64,000 bases of DNA from Apoderus coryli. Its lineage: Eukaryota; Arthropoda; Insecta; Coleoptera; Attelabidae. Numbering within the stretch: the first letter of the stretch is position 1; the number at the start of each line of letters is the position of its first letter. The stretch is from assembly GCA_911728435.2 (NCBI GenBank), contig OU452209.1, forward strand, positions 13,746,869-13,810,868, given 5' to 3'. This document shows, in pieces, positions 26,091-39,640 of this stretch. The notes under the pieces are model-generated. The model searched no databases, was not told where the DNA came from, and saw only the letters and a list, made by a program, of their open reading frames with translations. The translations under genes and the position numbers were made by a program.

Positions 26091-27812
26091 TTTCACAACA
26101 ACGAGGAGTAGCAATTTTCACTCACCTATTTTAAACGCACGTTCCTTTTACAGAACAAAAGTGTGAAGTTAGCGTCGAACAATATGTGCCTGAGTTGTAA
26201 CCTATGGATAGGATGACGTCTTTGGGTACCGATTGAAGATTGAACAAAATCAGGAGCAATAATATGGCAACGCCGCTATACTCCGTCATCAGTCACCCGA
26301 CCTGAATAGTTTTGCAAAAATCCGCACAACATATCATAACCATAAACATCCATAATCCAAAGAAGTAGAGAATGTCCATAGTGTCAAATTATAACATAAA
26401 TCCATCTGTCATTATAATTATGGTCTACTAAACTGTCTATAGTACAACAACGTAAATACAATAATTTCCAAAAATATTACTGTAAAAGACAGAATGGAAA
26501 TTGAAAAAGAATATATACCGGCACGTAAGTGTACAATTATATAAAATAGGGTTATCAGCGTACACTTTGATGAAATTATTTGTTGACATTCCGCAACGAC
26601 TTAACTTACCATTATTTGTAGGAAAAACTCAAAATACGATACCAAAAGAGAGAGGATACAGAAAATAAATAACATGGCTCATTTTCCACATTAGTTTTAC
26701 AACATATATGCAAACATTGGGTTCATAAAAGAAGAGGTTTTAGTTCATGTGTTACCAGTTACGAATGACGTGAATCTTTCACCTACATGCTAGGTAAAAT
26801 ATTTACAACATATTATCACAATTAAATCCTACCATATACACCTTTTCAGCAGACGAAGGCACTCCTCAAACTACCAGATAGACGTCTGAATCTCTAACCA
26901 CCACTGAAAAGCATCTCAATAAAAACTTTACAAGAACCATAACAAGAATTTAATACCTATCGACTTTAAACTATTCTTACTCAATGGACATTAGATTTAT
27001 TTCAATAACAATATCTAAGTGTTTTATTTCTTACTTTAGAGCAAACTTGAATCCATTTTTCAAGTTATACCTACTGTACCGAGGAAAAGCTATCTAATTA
27101 AATTTTCTATTTTCATTTTTTGCATCCAGCTACATAAATATGCTTTTAACAACGTGAGTACTTTGTAAAACTAAGTATCTACTATTTACTGAAACTTATT
27201 CTCGATCAGAAAATACCAACAATTACAATTTACAGTTTTTATAATCCATTTATCAGGAAGAATTTGTTTGAGATACCTAGGTAGGTATGTCGTTTATGTT
27301 GTACATATTAATGAAGTTTATAAAAAGGAAGGTAGGTACATTATTATTATTATTTAGATTTGTTTGAAACTAAACTAAAGGTTACTAGGTCAATTTCATC
27401 TTATTGATCTCGGTCAGGGTTGTTTCCAAATAACTAATGACGTACGTACTTAGCTGACTAATTTTATTATAGATTTCCAATTTTCGTATCAAACCTAACT
27501 TTACCTGTTTAATTAATTAAATTTAGTATATTATATTAATAAAATAAATGTTGTACTATTTTAGGACAGCTAAAATAAAGGTTACTAGGTCAATTTCATC
27601 CGGTCAGGGTCAGGATAGTTTCCAAATAACTAACGACGTACGGTACTTAGCTGGCTAATTTTATACAAAGGTTCTCCATTCGTCAAGAAAGTAGATATTC
27701 ATACGTACGTCGTTACTACATTCCTATAATAGATCAGGTGGTGAAGGGTAGCATAACCAACTACGTACATTAGGACAGTGTTGCCTACGTTATCTGTTAT
27801 ATAAACGGATTT
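26091..27812 (+). repeat. Module Q2
   Basis: Second copy of Q, no difference from Q1 noticed by eye. No gene seen. Confidence 0.75.
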
Positions 27813-29066
27813 CACAATATCTGTAGGTGCATACTTACGCTGGCTGCATGTGATTTAAAGCAGTATTATTTGTCTTTGTTTATCTCATTGCGTGACAAAT
27901 TTTGCTTCACTTTATCACAAATATTCGCAGCTTGATATAAGTGGACTTATTGTCATCTGTGGAACAATGCTATTATTTAAAATGACGTCATACGTACGAC
28001 GTACGTATCTAAGAGCCAGAGAATTTGATCATATGTTTTGGATGACGTCATATTGTTTATCTTACGATTTATTTACCAAAAAATTAGGGTTTCTTTTTTA
28101 ATTTACAAATTCCACTACTAAATTAAATTAAAATGCCTACATTTAGTTTTAATTTCCTGATACCGAATTTATTCTTACGTTACAAAGAACTGGATAAAAT
28201 ACAAGTCTCATTACCTACCTACCTACCTGTTTTTGTCCAAAAACTAATTACAGATGATGACCTAGATCAAAAACATTCAATGAAACAAAATAGGTACGTA
28301 ATTTTGTTAAGTTTAAGTCTTAAAGTAAGTATAGCCATTATATATATTCATATAAATAGCACAGAATAAATAATATTCTGTGTAAATAGTACTTATCATG
28401 TTTTTATACAAAAATTATAAACCGTAAACACAACAAATCAATATAGAATTAACTACACTTTTTATTTTATACACCACGTATTATTATTATTAGCGGATGC
28501 TGACGACCAAATTTCCATTTCCAAATTGATTTCTGTCTCTTGCCTGTAGGTCCATATTTTGAATGCTTCAAGTTATTTCGTTTTTTTTTTAAGTTACCGC
28601 CTAAGCGAGTACTAACTATTATTGGCCTCTTGCTCTTTCTCAGTAGGATACAGCCAGCACAGTTTATTTTTATCAAATATAGTTACAATGCATACTACTA
28701 CTGTTTACTTTTAACCTCCAAGCCCCATAATATAACCTATTTATTTATGACGTGAAACTAGAAGTGTCAACAAAACAAAAATAAGTGACACCAACGTCAG
28801 AAGAAAATTCTGCCAAATTATGACAAACCAACGAAGCCAAAATAGATAGACAGATAGTCCTAAAATTAACGTCCGCCGCTATTAACGTTAACGTTAATTG
28901 AACACCAACGATTTTCAAATAGACAGATGTGGTAGGTTTATAAAATGATGATCGGCAGCCATTTTTAGGCTAGCAGATTTAAAATACCTAACTAATATAT
29001 TTATAGTAGGTATTTTTTAACGACAAAAAAGGAATATTTTCTTTAAAAGAGAAATTTTTAGCATAG
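27813..29066 (+). repeat. Module S2
   Basis: CRE-like octamers at 27,983-27,990 and 28,043-28,050, still 60 bp apart. TTAACGTTAACGTTAA palindrome at 28,882-28,897. Confidence 0.8.
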
Positions 29067-29660
29067 GCTTTAAATTTATATACAGGGTGAATCAAAAATG
29101 TATTTCCTTATTTTAATAGAAACATTTTCAGATTTTCAGCTCTGGCAATACTTTTTTTTAATTAATATAATTTTTTTTTCTTGATTTTTTTTTAGGTACA
29201 AAAACATTTTTCATTAATAAGCACCATGTACAGGGTGATACAAAAACAACATTAATTATCCCACATTTAAGAAATTTTAAATGTATAGAAATGTATATAC
29301 GGGGTGAATCAAAAATGTATTTCTTTATTTTGTTAAGGTGAAATATTTTGAATAATTTTTTGATTTCTTTAGATTTCAAATCAAGATTTTTTGAAAGTTA
29401 AACTATAAGCTCAAATTTATATACAGGGTGAATCAAAAATGTATTTCTTTATTTTGTTAAGGTGAAATATTTTGAATAACTTTTTGATTTCTTTAGATTT
29501 CAAATCAAGATTTTTTGAAAGTTAAACTATAAGCTCAAATTTATATACAGGGTGAATCAAAAATGTATTTCTTTATTTTGTTAAGGTGAAATAGTAATAT
29601 TTTGAATAATTTTTTGATTTCTTTGGGTTTCAATTCAAGATTTCTTTGAAAGTTAAACTA
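29067..29660 (+). repeat. Array A7
   Basis: Copy of A2, including the misplaced tail fragment at about 29,116-29,194; it has AACATTTTCAG where A2 has AACAGTTTCAG. Confidence 0.9.
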
Positions 29661-29992
29661 TATGCTCCTAGAGGTTTTCTACGGGGTAACTCAAAAATGT
29701 TTCTATTTATTTTCAATAATAGATAGAAACATTTTCAGATTTTCAGCTCTGGCAATACTTTTTTTTAATTAATTTTTGAATTATTTTTTTTTTAAATTTT
29801 TTTTTTTTAAATTTTTTTTTTTGAAATTTTTTTTTTTAAATTTTTTTTTTTAAATTTTTTTTTAATAATAGAAACATTTTTTTCCTTGAAATTTTTTTTT
29901 TGATTTTTTTTTTGATTTTTTTTGCCACCCTCAATGACTTTTTTTATAGATAAAACTACCACACAACGACTGGGAAATCCCGCAGGGATTTC
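29661..29992 (+). repeat. Tail 7 with H1
   Basis: T-tract about 29,760-29,925. H1 at 29,974-29,992, loop GCA, as in tail 2. Confidence 0.9.
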
Positions 29993-30366
29993 TTGTTAAT
30001 AATACTAACGAGCGTACAGTCCGTTTCTTTCTAAAATGGGGAAAAAAAGGGGCCACTTAAAGCCACTAAGGCTGCAGTTTCGCCGAAGGCGAAACTGCAG
30101 CGCTGCCTATTATAGAAAATTTCCTTTTTGCACACGGGAAAGGTGTACTTTACAAAGGTGATTCAGTGCATTAAAATTATGTATTTTATTCATTTATTTA
30201 CCTGTGCAGAAACGATATTTTAGCGTGACAAGGAGGTGAATACGATTTTCTACGAGGAAATTCAAGAAAAAAGCATTATAAAGTACTGCTATTACTTTGA
30301 AATAAATACCTGTTTTGGTGCTGTGTTTAGGTACAAAAACAATTTTAAAGTTACGTACAAGCATAT
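29993..30366 (+). repeat. Right flank R7 with long H2 (family b)
   Basis: 14-bp stem and GAA loop at 30,071-30,101, identical to R2. Confidence 0.85.
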
Positions 30367-31366
30367 TTGGTACGCCACTGTGCCTTTTCCATATCCTATA
30401 TTTTCAATTATTGCGTTTTTCGTTCATTTTTATTAATCTATCAAACCTTAAATGCGACTGGTATATTCCTTAAAATTGACAAATCTAATTTAGTTCAGCT
30501 GTCACACATAACGTTCTTTTACATTTTTCCAAATAAATATACAATGACACTCTTTAAAAACACATGTTAAATATAAAGAACAAAATTTAAAAGACACTGA
30601 TATACGCAGCATTTGCAATATTACTTACAAAATGTGCGAAAAACCACATAAAATCATACCGATGACACCCATTTTTGCCTTCAATATAGAGGCGACACTA
30701 ACGACCACCACACAGGAAATGAACATTATGTTTCATTTGGCTATGATGCCTATCCTTTTCACAAACAAACACATTCAAATTTTTTCATCCATTGCAATTG
30801 AAAATAATACATACATACATAACCTATAAAATACTGCCATGAACAGTGAAGGCTTATCTAATTTTTTAACAACTGCTTTAATTCCAAATCTAATTATCCC
30901 AGAGAGTGATTTTGCAGAATGTGGCCCAATATGGCAACAATGGCGCACATCGTTTTCGATTCGACTTATTTCGTGATCAGTCACTCCAATTTTGCAAATG
31001 GCCACTCATCATAAACTTCCGCAAAGAACAACAACAATAAACACAAATTATCGAAATGAGTAAACAACAGTAGTAAATATAGCAAAAAACACTTGCACAG
31101 TAAGTAATTTAATACAAATACATAATATTCCATATTTCAGACAAATAGGTATATCATGCCGTCTATACCTAAAATGTAGTACATTCGTTGTTGTTAGCTA
31201 CCTACTAGGTATATTATGATCAAAACAAACAGGCTAACATTCTTAAAATTAAAACATTATACCTACCACATCACAACCGTAAGTAACAAATACAAACAAC
31301 ATATTATTGTTATTCCAAAGTGATAGATACAGAAATATACAAAAACAATGCAAGTAAGTAAGTAGG
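30367..31366 (+). repeat. Module U2
   Basis: Copy of U1 at offset 21,521; no coding evidence beyond short open frames. Confidence 0.8.
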
Positions 31367-32181
31367 TACCTACTTACTTATTCTCTATCTGAAAATACCA
31401 ACAATTACAATTAAGGTTCGCCATTTATCAGGAAGAATTTGTTTGAAATACCTTATTATGTCGTTTATATTGTACTTATTAATGAAGTTTATAAAAAGGA
31501 AGGTAGGTACATTATTATTATTATTTAGATTTGTTTGAAACTAAACTAAAGGTTACTAGGTCAATTTCATCTTATTGATCTCGGTCAGGGTTGTTTCCAA
31601 ATAACTAATGACGTACGTACTTAGCTGACTAATTTTATTATAGATTTACAATTTTCGTTTTAAACCTAACTTTATCTGTTTAATTAACTAAATTTAGTAT
31701 TTTATATTAATAATAGGTACTTATTTTTCTGGTAATTATCTATTTCTTATAATCTTGATCATATATACATTTGTAGTTTTTATAACAGGTTCTCCATTCG
31801 TCAAGAAAGTAGATATTCATACGTACGTCGCTACTAGACTCCTATAATACATCAGGTGTTGAACGGCAGCAACCAACTACGTACATTAGGACAGTGTTGC
31901 CTACGTTATCTGTTATAAAAAGGGCAAAGCAATAAATTTCAGAGTTTTTTAGATTAGTTGATGAAATTATTGCATAGGGTGATGTACGGGGTAACTCAAA
32001 AATGTTTCTATTTATTTTCAATATTTTTAGGTATGGTAAAACGTAATAGAAAAATTTTCCTGGCTATGCGCTAAGTATTTATCAGATTTTAACGACATTA
32101 ATTAATAAGCACCATGTACAGGGTGATACAAAACCAACATTAATTATCCCACATTTAAGAAATTTTAAATGTATAGAAATT
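31367..32181 (+). repeat. Q-like remnant and leader L4, copy 2
   Basis: Copy of 9,846-10,660, with one visible change (ATTTGTAG in place of ATTAGTAG near 31,768). Confidence 0.75.
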
Positions 32182-33621
32182 TATATACGGGGTGAATCAA
32201 AAATGTATTTCTCTATTTAGTTATGGTCAAAAAAGTTTTATTTTGAATAATTTTTTGATTTCTTTAGATTTCAAATTAAGTTTTCTGTGAAAGTTAAACT
32301 ATAAGGTAGAATATATATACAGGGTGAATCAAAAATGTATTTCTTTATTTTGTTATGGTCAAAAAAGTTATATTTTGAATAATTTTCTGATTTCTTTAGA
32401 TTTCAAATTAAGTTTTCTGTGAAAGTTAAACTATAGGGTCAAATATATATACAGGGTGAATCAAAAATGTATTTCTTTATTTTGTTATGGTCAAAAAAGT
32501 TATATTTTGAATAATTTTTTGATTTCTTTAGATTTCAAATTAAGTTTTCTGTGAAAGTTAAACTATAGAGTCAAATATATATACAGGGTGAATCAAAAAT
32601 GTATTTCTTTATTTTGTTATGGTCAAAAAAGTTATATTTTGAATAATATTTTGATTTCTTTAGATTTCAAATTAAGTTTTCTGTGAAAGTTAAACTATAA
32701 GGTAGAATATATATACAGGGTGAATCAAAAATGTATTTCTTTATTTTGTTATGGTCAAAAAAGTTATATTTTGAATAATTGTTTGATTTCTTTAGATTTC
32801 AAATTAAGTTTTCTGTGAAAGTTAAACTATAAGGTAGAATATATATACAGGGTGAATCACAAATGTATTTCTTTATTTTGTTATGGTCAAAAAAGTTATA
32901 TTCTGAATAATTTTTTGATTTCTTTAGATTTCAAATTAAGTTTTCTGTGAAAGTTAAACTATAGGGTCAAATATATATACAGGGTGAATCAAAAATGTAT
33001 TTCTTTATTTTGTTATGGTCAAAAAAGTTATATTTTGAATAATTTTTTGATTTCTTTAGATTTCAAATTAAGTTTTCTGTGAAAGTTAAACTATAGGGTC
33101 AAATATATATACAGGGTGAATCACAAATGTATTTCTTTATTTTGTTATGGTCAAAAAAGTTATATTTTGAATAATTTTTTGATTTCTTTAGATTTCAAAT
33201 TAAGTTTTCTGTGAAAGTTAAACTATAGGGTCAAATATATATACAGGGTGAATCAAAAATGTATTTCTTTATTTTGTTATGGTCAAAAAAGTTATATTTT
33301 GAATAATTTTTTGATTTCTTTAGATTTCAAATTAAGTTTTCTGTGAAAGTTAAACTATAGGATCAAATATATATACAGGGTGAATCACAAATGTATTTCT
33401 TTATTTTGTTATGGTCAAAAAAGTAATATTTTGAATAATATTTTGATTTCTTTAGATTTGAAATTAAGTTTTCTGTGAAAGTTAAACTATAAGCTCAAAT
33501 TTATATACGGGGTGAACCAAAAATGTATTTCTTTATTTTGTTATGGTCAAAAAAGTAATATTTTGAATAATTTTTTGATTTCTTTGGGTTTCAATTGAAG
33601 ATTTCTTTGAAAGTTAAACTA
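32182..33621 (+). repeat. Array A8, type B units (132 bp)
   Basis: Copy of A3 with the same order of unit variants. One difference near 33,425 (AAGTAATATTTTG in place of AAGTTATATTTTG). Confidence 0.95.
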
Positions 33622-33993
33622 TATGCTCCTAGAGGTTATCTACGAGGTGACTCAAAAATGTTTCTATTTATTTTCAATAATAGATAGAAACATTTTCAGA
33701 TTTTCAGCTCTGGCAATACTTTTTTTTAATTATTTTTTTTGTAATTTTTTTTTTTTAAAAATTTTTTTTTTTTGAATTTTTTTTTTTAAATTTTTTTTTT
33801 TTTATTTTTTTTTTTTTAAAATTTTTTTTTTTTTTTAATTTTTTTTTTACTTTTTTTTTTTTTTTTAATAGAAACATTTTTTCCTTGAAATTTTTTTTTT
33901 TTATTTTTTTTTTTCATTTTTTTTATAACCCTCAATGACTTTTTTTATAGATAAAACTACCACACAACGACTGGGAAATCCCGAAGGGATTTC
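33622..33993 (+). repeat. Tail 8 with H1
   Basis: The T-tract (about 33,720-33,925) differs from tail 3 and marks the end of the segmental duplication. H1 at 33,975-33,993, loop GAA. Confidence 0.9.
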
Positions 33994-34335
33994 TTGTTAA
34001 TATATACTAACGAGTGATCTTCGCGTTTCTTTCTAAAATGAGGAAAAAAAGCACAAAGTTGTGTGCGAATAAACGCAAAGGAACGCCGGAGGCGTTCCAA
34101 CAGTGATTCCTATATGGCAACTTTATTTTTTGCATCACCCGATAGGCTATATATCAAAGCTGATTGAATGCATTAAAATTATGTATTCTATTAATATATT
34201 TAGATCTACAAAACCGAAATTAAAGTGTGAGAAGGAGGTGAATAACTTTTTCTACGAGGAAATTCAAGAAAAAAGCCCTATAAACTACTGCTATTACTTT
34301 GAAATAAATACCTGTTTTGGTGCTGTGGATTGATA
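33994..34335 (+). repeat. Right flank R8 with H2 (family d)
   Basis: First flank of the third stem family: GGAACGCC-GGA-GGCGTTCC at 34,080-34,098. Just upstream are further small inverted repeats, CACAA..TTGTG and TGCG..CGCA. Confidence 0.85.
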
Positions 34336-35195
34336 CAAAAACAATTTTCAAGTTGACTAAAACCATTTTTATGACGGCTGGGTACAGTTTTAACTGACTC
34401 TCTATGCTATTATTGCTTATTTCTTCGTATTTATTTAATTTCATTAAATGTACCAGATTCTGATGGCGACTGGTACATTGAAATGTCTATTTTAGTACGT
34501 ATGTGTCAGTAACAATGTTCTTTTGCATTTTTATAAACAAATAGGCAATGTCACGGTTTAAAACAACATGTTTAATATAGCACATAACATTTAAAACACT
34601 GTGATACACATAACAATTACAAAATTATTTGCAAAAACAGCAAAAAACCATAAAAAAGTCTATCTATGACAGCATTTTTCTTTCAAGGGGACGACACCGT
34701 CACAAAATGCAGAAAATCAATAATTTCAAATGTCTATTTTAGATCATGTGACACAACGAATGTTTTTTTACACTTTTACAAACAAATAGACAATGTCACA
34801 CTTTAAAACAACATGTAATTATTAGCGCACATAATTTTAAACACTTTCATACCAAACACATTTGTAGGATTAGTTGAAAAATGCCAGAAAAATCAAAAAA
34901 ATCTTAAGAATGACAAACACTTTGTTTTAAGATGTCGCCCTGTTCACGGAAAATTAACTGTGTTATTTTACTGTGTTGCCATGCTCCCACATAAACCATT
35001 ATTAAATAATTTTACTATTTATTATTATTTATAAATATTACAAAATTTTTCCACAGGTGTTATCGATAAAAAGAGGTTAGGTATTCTTATTCTGCATTAC
35101 GACATCTAATAGGTTATTTTATAGAGTTAGAAATTGAAGTGAGTTAGGTGATAATATGCAAATTTAGCTCAGCTGAATTGAATTGTAGTAGTGAG
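34336..35195 (+). repeat. Module V: diverged tandem dimer related to U
   Basis: Two diverged copies of a roughly 247-bp unit, each opening AAATGTCTATTTTAG (34,481 and 34,728), then a GTTCTTTTGCATTTTTA- or GTTTTTTTACACTTTTA-like run, CAATGTCAC and TTTAAAACAACATG. The same order appears in U (GTTCTTTTACATTTTTC, CAATGACAC, CACATGTT). The final part (about 34,930-35,195) is seen only here. Confidence 0.7.
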
Positions 35196-36660
35196 TTCTG
35201 ACGGATTTCACAATATCTGGAGGTACATACTTACGCTGGCTGCATGTGAATTAAAGCAGTATTATTTGTCTTTGTTTATCTCATTGCGTGACAAATTTTG
35301 CTTCACTTTATCACAAATATTCGCAGCTTGATATAAGTGGACTTATTGTCATCTGTGGAACAATACTATTATTTAAAATGACGTCATACGTACGACGTAC
35401 GTATCTGGAACCGAGGGAATTTGATCATATGTTTTGGATGACGTCATATTGTTTATCTTACGATTTATTTACCAAAAAATTAGGGTTTCTTTTTTAATTT
35501 ACAAATTCCACTACTAAAGGACTTATTGACATCTGTGGAACAATACTATTAAGGATTTATTGACATCTGTGGAACAATACTATTATTTAAAATGACGTCA
35601 TACGTACGACGTACGTATCTGCGAACGAGAGAATTTTATCATATGTTTTGGATGACGTCATATTGTTTATCTTACGATTTATTTACCAAAAAATTAGGGT
35701 TTCTTTTTTAATTTACAAATTCCACTACTAAATTAAATTAAAATGCCTACATTTAGTTTTAATTTCCTGATACCGAATTTATTCTTACGTTACAAAGAAC
35801 TGGATAAAATACAAGTCTCATTACCTACCTACCTGTTTTTGTCCAAAAACTAATTACAGATGATGACCTAGATCAAAAACATTCAATGAAACAAAATAGG
35901 TACGTAATTTTGTTAAGTTTAAGTCTTAAAGTAAGTATAGCCATTATATATATTCATATAAATAGCACAGAATAAATAATATTCTGTGTAAATAGTACTT
36001 ATCATGTTTTTATACAAAAATTATAAACCGTAAACACAACAAATCAATATAGAATTAACTACACTTTTTATTTTATACACCACGTATTATTATTATTAGC
36101 GGATGCTGACGACCAAATTTCCAATTCCAAATTGATTTCTGTCTCTTGCCTGTAGGTCCATATTTTGAATGCTTCGTTATTTCGTTTTTTTTTTAAGTTA
36201 CCGCCTAAGCGAGTACTAACTATTATTGGCCTCTTGCTCTTTCTCAGTAGGATACAGCCAGCACAGTTTATTTTTATCAAATATAGTTACAATGCATACT
36301 ACTACTGTTTACTTTTAACCTCCAAGCCCCATAATATAACCTATTTATTTATGACGTGAAACTAGAAGTGTCAACAAAACAAAAATAAGTGACACCAACG
36401 TCAGAAGAAAATTCTGCCAAATTATGACAAACCAACGAAGCCAAAATAGATAGACAAATAGTCCTAAAATTAACGTCCGCCGCTATTAACGTTAACGTTA
36501 ATTGAACACCAACGATTTTCAAATAGACAGATGTGGTAGGTTTATAAAATGATGATCGGCAGCCATTTTTAGGCTAGCAGATTTAAAATACCTAACTAAT
36601 ATATTTATAGTAGGTATTTTTTAAGGACAAAAAAGGAATATTTTCTTTAAAAGAGAAATT
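35196..36660 (+). repeat. Module S3 with an internal duplication
   Basis: S sequence in which the CRE region is duplicated: octamers at 35,379-35,386 and 35,439-35,446, and again at 35,593-35,600 and 35,653-35,660 (shift 214 bp), with a short extra partial repeat near 35,517-35,560. Palindrome at 36,486-36,501. A 4-base loss near 36,175 breaks the 71-codon frame open in S1 and S2. Confidence 0.8.
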
Positions 36661-38284
36661 TTTAGCATAGGCTTTAAATTTATATACAGGGTGAATCAAA
36701 AATGTATTTCCTTATTTTAATAGAAACATTTTCAGATTTTCAGCTCTGGCAATACTTTTTTTTAATTAATATAATTTTTTTTTCTTGATTTTTTTTTAGG
36801 TACAAAAACATTTTTCATTAATAAGCACCATGTACAGGGTGATACAAAAACAACATTAATTATCCCACATTTAAGAAATTTTAAATGTATAGAAATGTAT
36901 ATACGGGGTGAATCAAAAATGTATTTCTTTATTTTGTTAAGGTGAAATATTTTGAATAATTTTTTGATTTCTTTAGATTTCAAATCAAGATTTTTTGAAA
37001 GTTAAACTATAAGCTCAAATTTATATACAGGGTGAATCAAAAATGTATTTCTTTATTTTGTTAAGGTGAAATATTTTGAATAACTTTTTGATTTCTTTAG
37101 ATTTCAAATCAAGATTTTTTGAAAGTTAAACTATAAGCTCAAATTTATATACAGGGTGAATCAAAAATGTATTTCTTTATTTTGTTAAGGTGAAATATTT
37201 TGAATAACTTTTTGATTTCTTTAGATTTCAAATCAAGATTTTTTGAAAGTTAAACTATAAGCTCAAATTTATATACAGGGTGAATCAAAAATGTATTTCT
37301 TTATTTTGTTAAGGTGAAATAGTATTGTTTTGAATAACTTTTTGATTTCTTTAGATTTCAAATCAAGATTTTTTGAAAGTTAAACTATAAGCTCAAATTT
37401 ATATACAGGGTGACTCAAAAATGTATTTCTTTATTTTGTTAAGGTGAAATATTTTGAATAACTTTTTGATTTCTTTAGATTTCAAATCAAGATTTTTTTA
37501 AAAGTTAAACTATAAGCTCAAATTTATATACAGGGTGAATCAAAAATGTATTTCTTTATTTTGTTAAGGTGAAATAGTATTGTTTTGAATAACTTTTTGA
37601 TTTCTTTAGATTTCAAATCAAGATTTTTTTAAAAGTTAAACTATAAGCTCAAATTTATATACAGGGTGAATAAAAAATGTATTTCTTTATTTTGTTAAGG
37701 TGAAATATTTTGAATAACTTTTTAATTTCTTTAGATTTCAAATCAAGATTTTTTGAAAGTTAAACTATAAGCTCAAATTTATATACAGGGTGAATCAAAA
37801 ATGTATTTCTTTATTTTGTTAAGGTGAAATAGTATTGTTTTGAATAACTTTTTGATTTCTTTAGATTTCAAATCAAGATTTCTTTGAAAGTTAAACTATA
37901 AGCTCAAATTTATATACAAGGTGAATCAAAAATGTATTTCTTTATTTTGTTAAGGTGAAATATTTTGAATAACTTTTTGATTTCTTTAGATTTCAAATCA
38001 AGATTTTTTGAAAGTTAAACTATAAGCTCAAATTTATATACAGGGTGAATCAAAAATGTATTTCTTTATTTTGTTAAAGTGAAATAGTATTGTTTTGAAT
38101 AACTTTTTGATTTCTTTAGATTTCAAATCAAGATTTCTTTGAAAGTTAAACTATAAGCTCAAATTTATATACAGGGTGAATCAAAAATGTATTTCTTTAT
38201 TTTGTTAAGGTGAAATAGTAATATTTTGAATAATTTTTTGATTTCTTTGGGTTTCAATTCAAGATTTCTTTGAAAGTTAAACTA
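36661..38284 (+). repeat. Array A9, about 12 units
   Basis: Starts with the A2-type lead-in (misplaced tail fragment about 36,720-36,798) but is followed by a longer run of 130/124-bp type A units. Confidence 0.95.
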
Positions 38285-38632
38285 TATGCTCCTAGAGGTT
38301 TTCTACGGGGTAACTCAAAAATGTTTCTATTTATTTTCAATAATAGATAGAAACATTTTCAGATTTTCAGCTCTGGCAATACTTTTTTTTTAATTAATTT
38401 TTGAATTATTTTTTTTTTAAATTTTTTTTTTTAATTTTTTTTTTTGAAATTTTTTTTTTTGAAATTTTTTTTTTTAAATTTTTTTTTTTTATTTTTTTTT
38501 TAATAATAGAAACATTTTTTTCCTTGAAATTTTTTTTTTTTATTTTTTTTTTAATTTTTTTTGCCACCCTCAATGACTTTTTTTATAGATAAAACTACCA
38601 CAAACCAACTGGGAAATCCCGCAAGGGATTTC
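38285..38632 (+). repeat. Tail 9 with H1
   Basis: T-tract about 38,383-38,562. H1 at 38,613-38,632, loop GCAA. The next bases are TTTT in place of the usual TTGT. Confidence 0.9.
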
Positions 38633-39010
38633 TTTTACATATAATAACGAGCGTACAGTCCGTTTCTTTCTAAAATGGGGAAAAAAAGCACAAAGTTGTG
38701 TGCGAATAAACGCAAAGGAACGCCGAAGGCGTTCCAACAATGTTTCCTATATGGCAACTTTATTTTTTGCATCACCCGATAGGCTATATATCAAAGCTGA
38801 TTCAATGCATTAAAATTATGTATTTTAATCATTCATTTACCTCTGCAGAAACGATATTTTAGCGTGACAAGGAGGTGAATACGATTTTCTACGAGGAAAT
38901 TCAAGAAACCAACAGCACAAAACTGCAAAAAATGCTACTACTAAATCAATAAATTTACCTTATTGTAACATCCACAAATACAATAAAAGCATTTTGATTT
39001 ATACTAGGCA
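38633..39010 (+). repeat. Right flank R9 with H2 (family d stem, GAA loop)
   Basis: GGAACGCC-GAA-GGCGTTCC at 38,717-38,735. The part before H2 looks like R2 (GAGCGTACAGTCCG), then family d, so this flank is a mosaic. Confidence 0.8.
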
Positions 39011-39640
39011 CTGTTCTAAATACGGGAGTGCACTTTTACGGTATGATACGGCCCTTTATTACATTTTTAATTGTAAACTAAAAATGTTGGAAAATCTCCG
39101 AGACTTTGTACATCAATAACCTAGAAAAATTGCGAAAATCGCGGTTGCCACACTTTATTTGAACACTTTCATCATAAACATATTCCTCATAGTTTCACGC
39201 AATATATTTACACATGGAATATGATTAGATACTTAATTTTACAACAAATTTAATTTACGCAACTCCCACAATAATATAACAAATATTAAAACATTATTTT
39301 ATGTAAAAAAACTAATAATTTATACTTATTTTTATTTTACTGCTATTCACATGAACTAAATCTGGCAGAGTAGTAAAATTTATTCCCACCAGAAAGGTTA
39401 CAATTTCAATTAATAATGCAAAAAAGTTCAATGACCCGTGAAGTGGGAGGAGTTGAGTATGTGCAGACGGGCTACAACCCAAACCAATCAATGACCTTTA
39501 TTTAATATCTTATGCTTATGCAACCTCCAACACATCATTATGGTATTTACGGTTGCATAACCTCAGCGATAGGTGACTTTATTTTCTTTAAAAGAGAAAT
39601 TTTTACCATAGGTTTTAAATTTATATAAAGGGTGAATCAA
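39011..39640 (+). repeat. Module W1 and leader L3
   Basis: Begins like P (GTGCACTTTTACGGTATG) but diverges at CCTAGAAAAATTGCG. Copies at about 50,101, 53,971 and 59,096. The leader contains the L1 inverted repeat (39,516-39,525 and 39,551-39,560), then CGATAGGTGAC and CTTTAAAAGAG, the sequence amplified in A11a. No gene seen. Confidence 0.8.

Larger units (their letters stand above)
24386..33745 (+). repeat. 9.3-kb segmental duplication of about 2.9-12.22 kb
   Basis: Everything from inside P4 to the start of the T-tract of tail 8 repeats the first 12 kb at an offset of 21,522, later 21,521. I noticed only a handful of base differences, for example near 29,117, 31,768, 33,425 and 33,642. The left breakpoint lies between about 24,380 and 24,775, where P copies cannot be told apart. 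The right breakpoint is where the T-tracts diverge. It is either a recent duplication or an assembly duplication. Confidence 0.9.
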
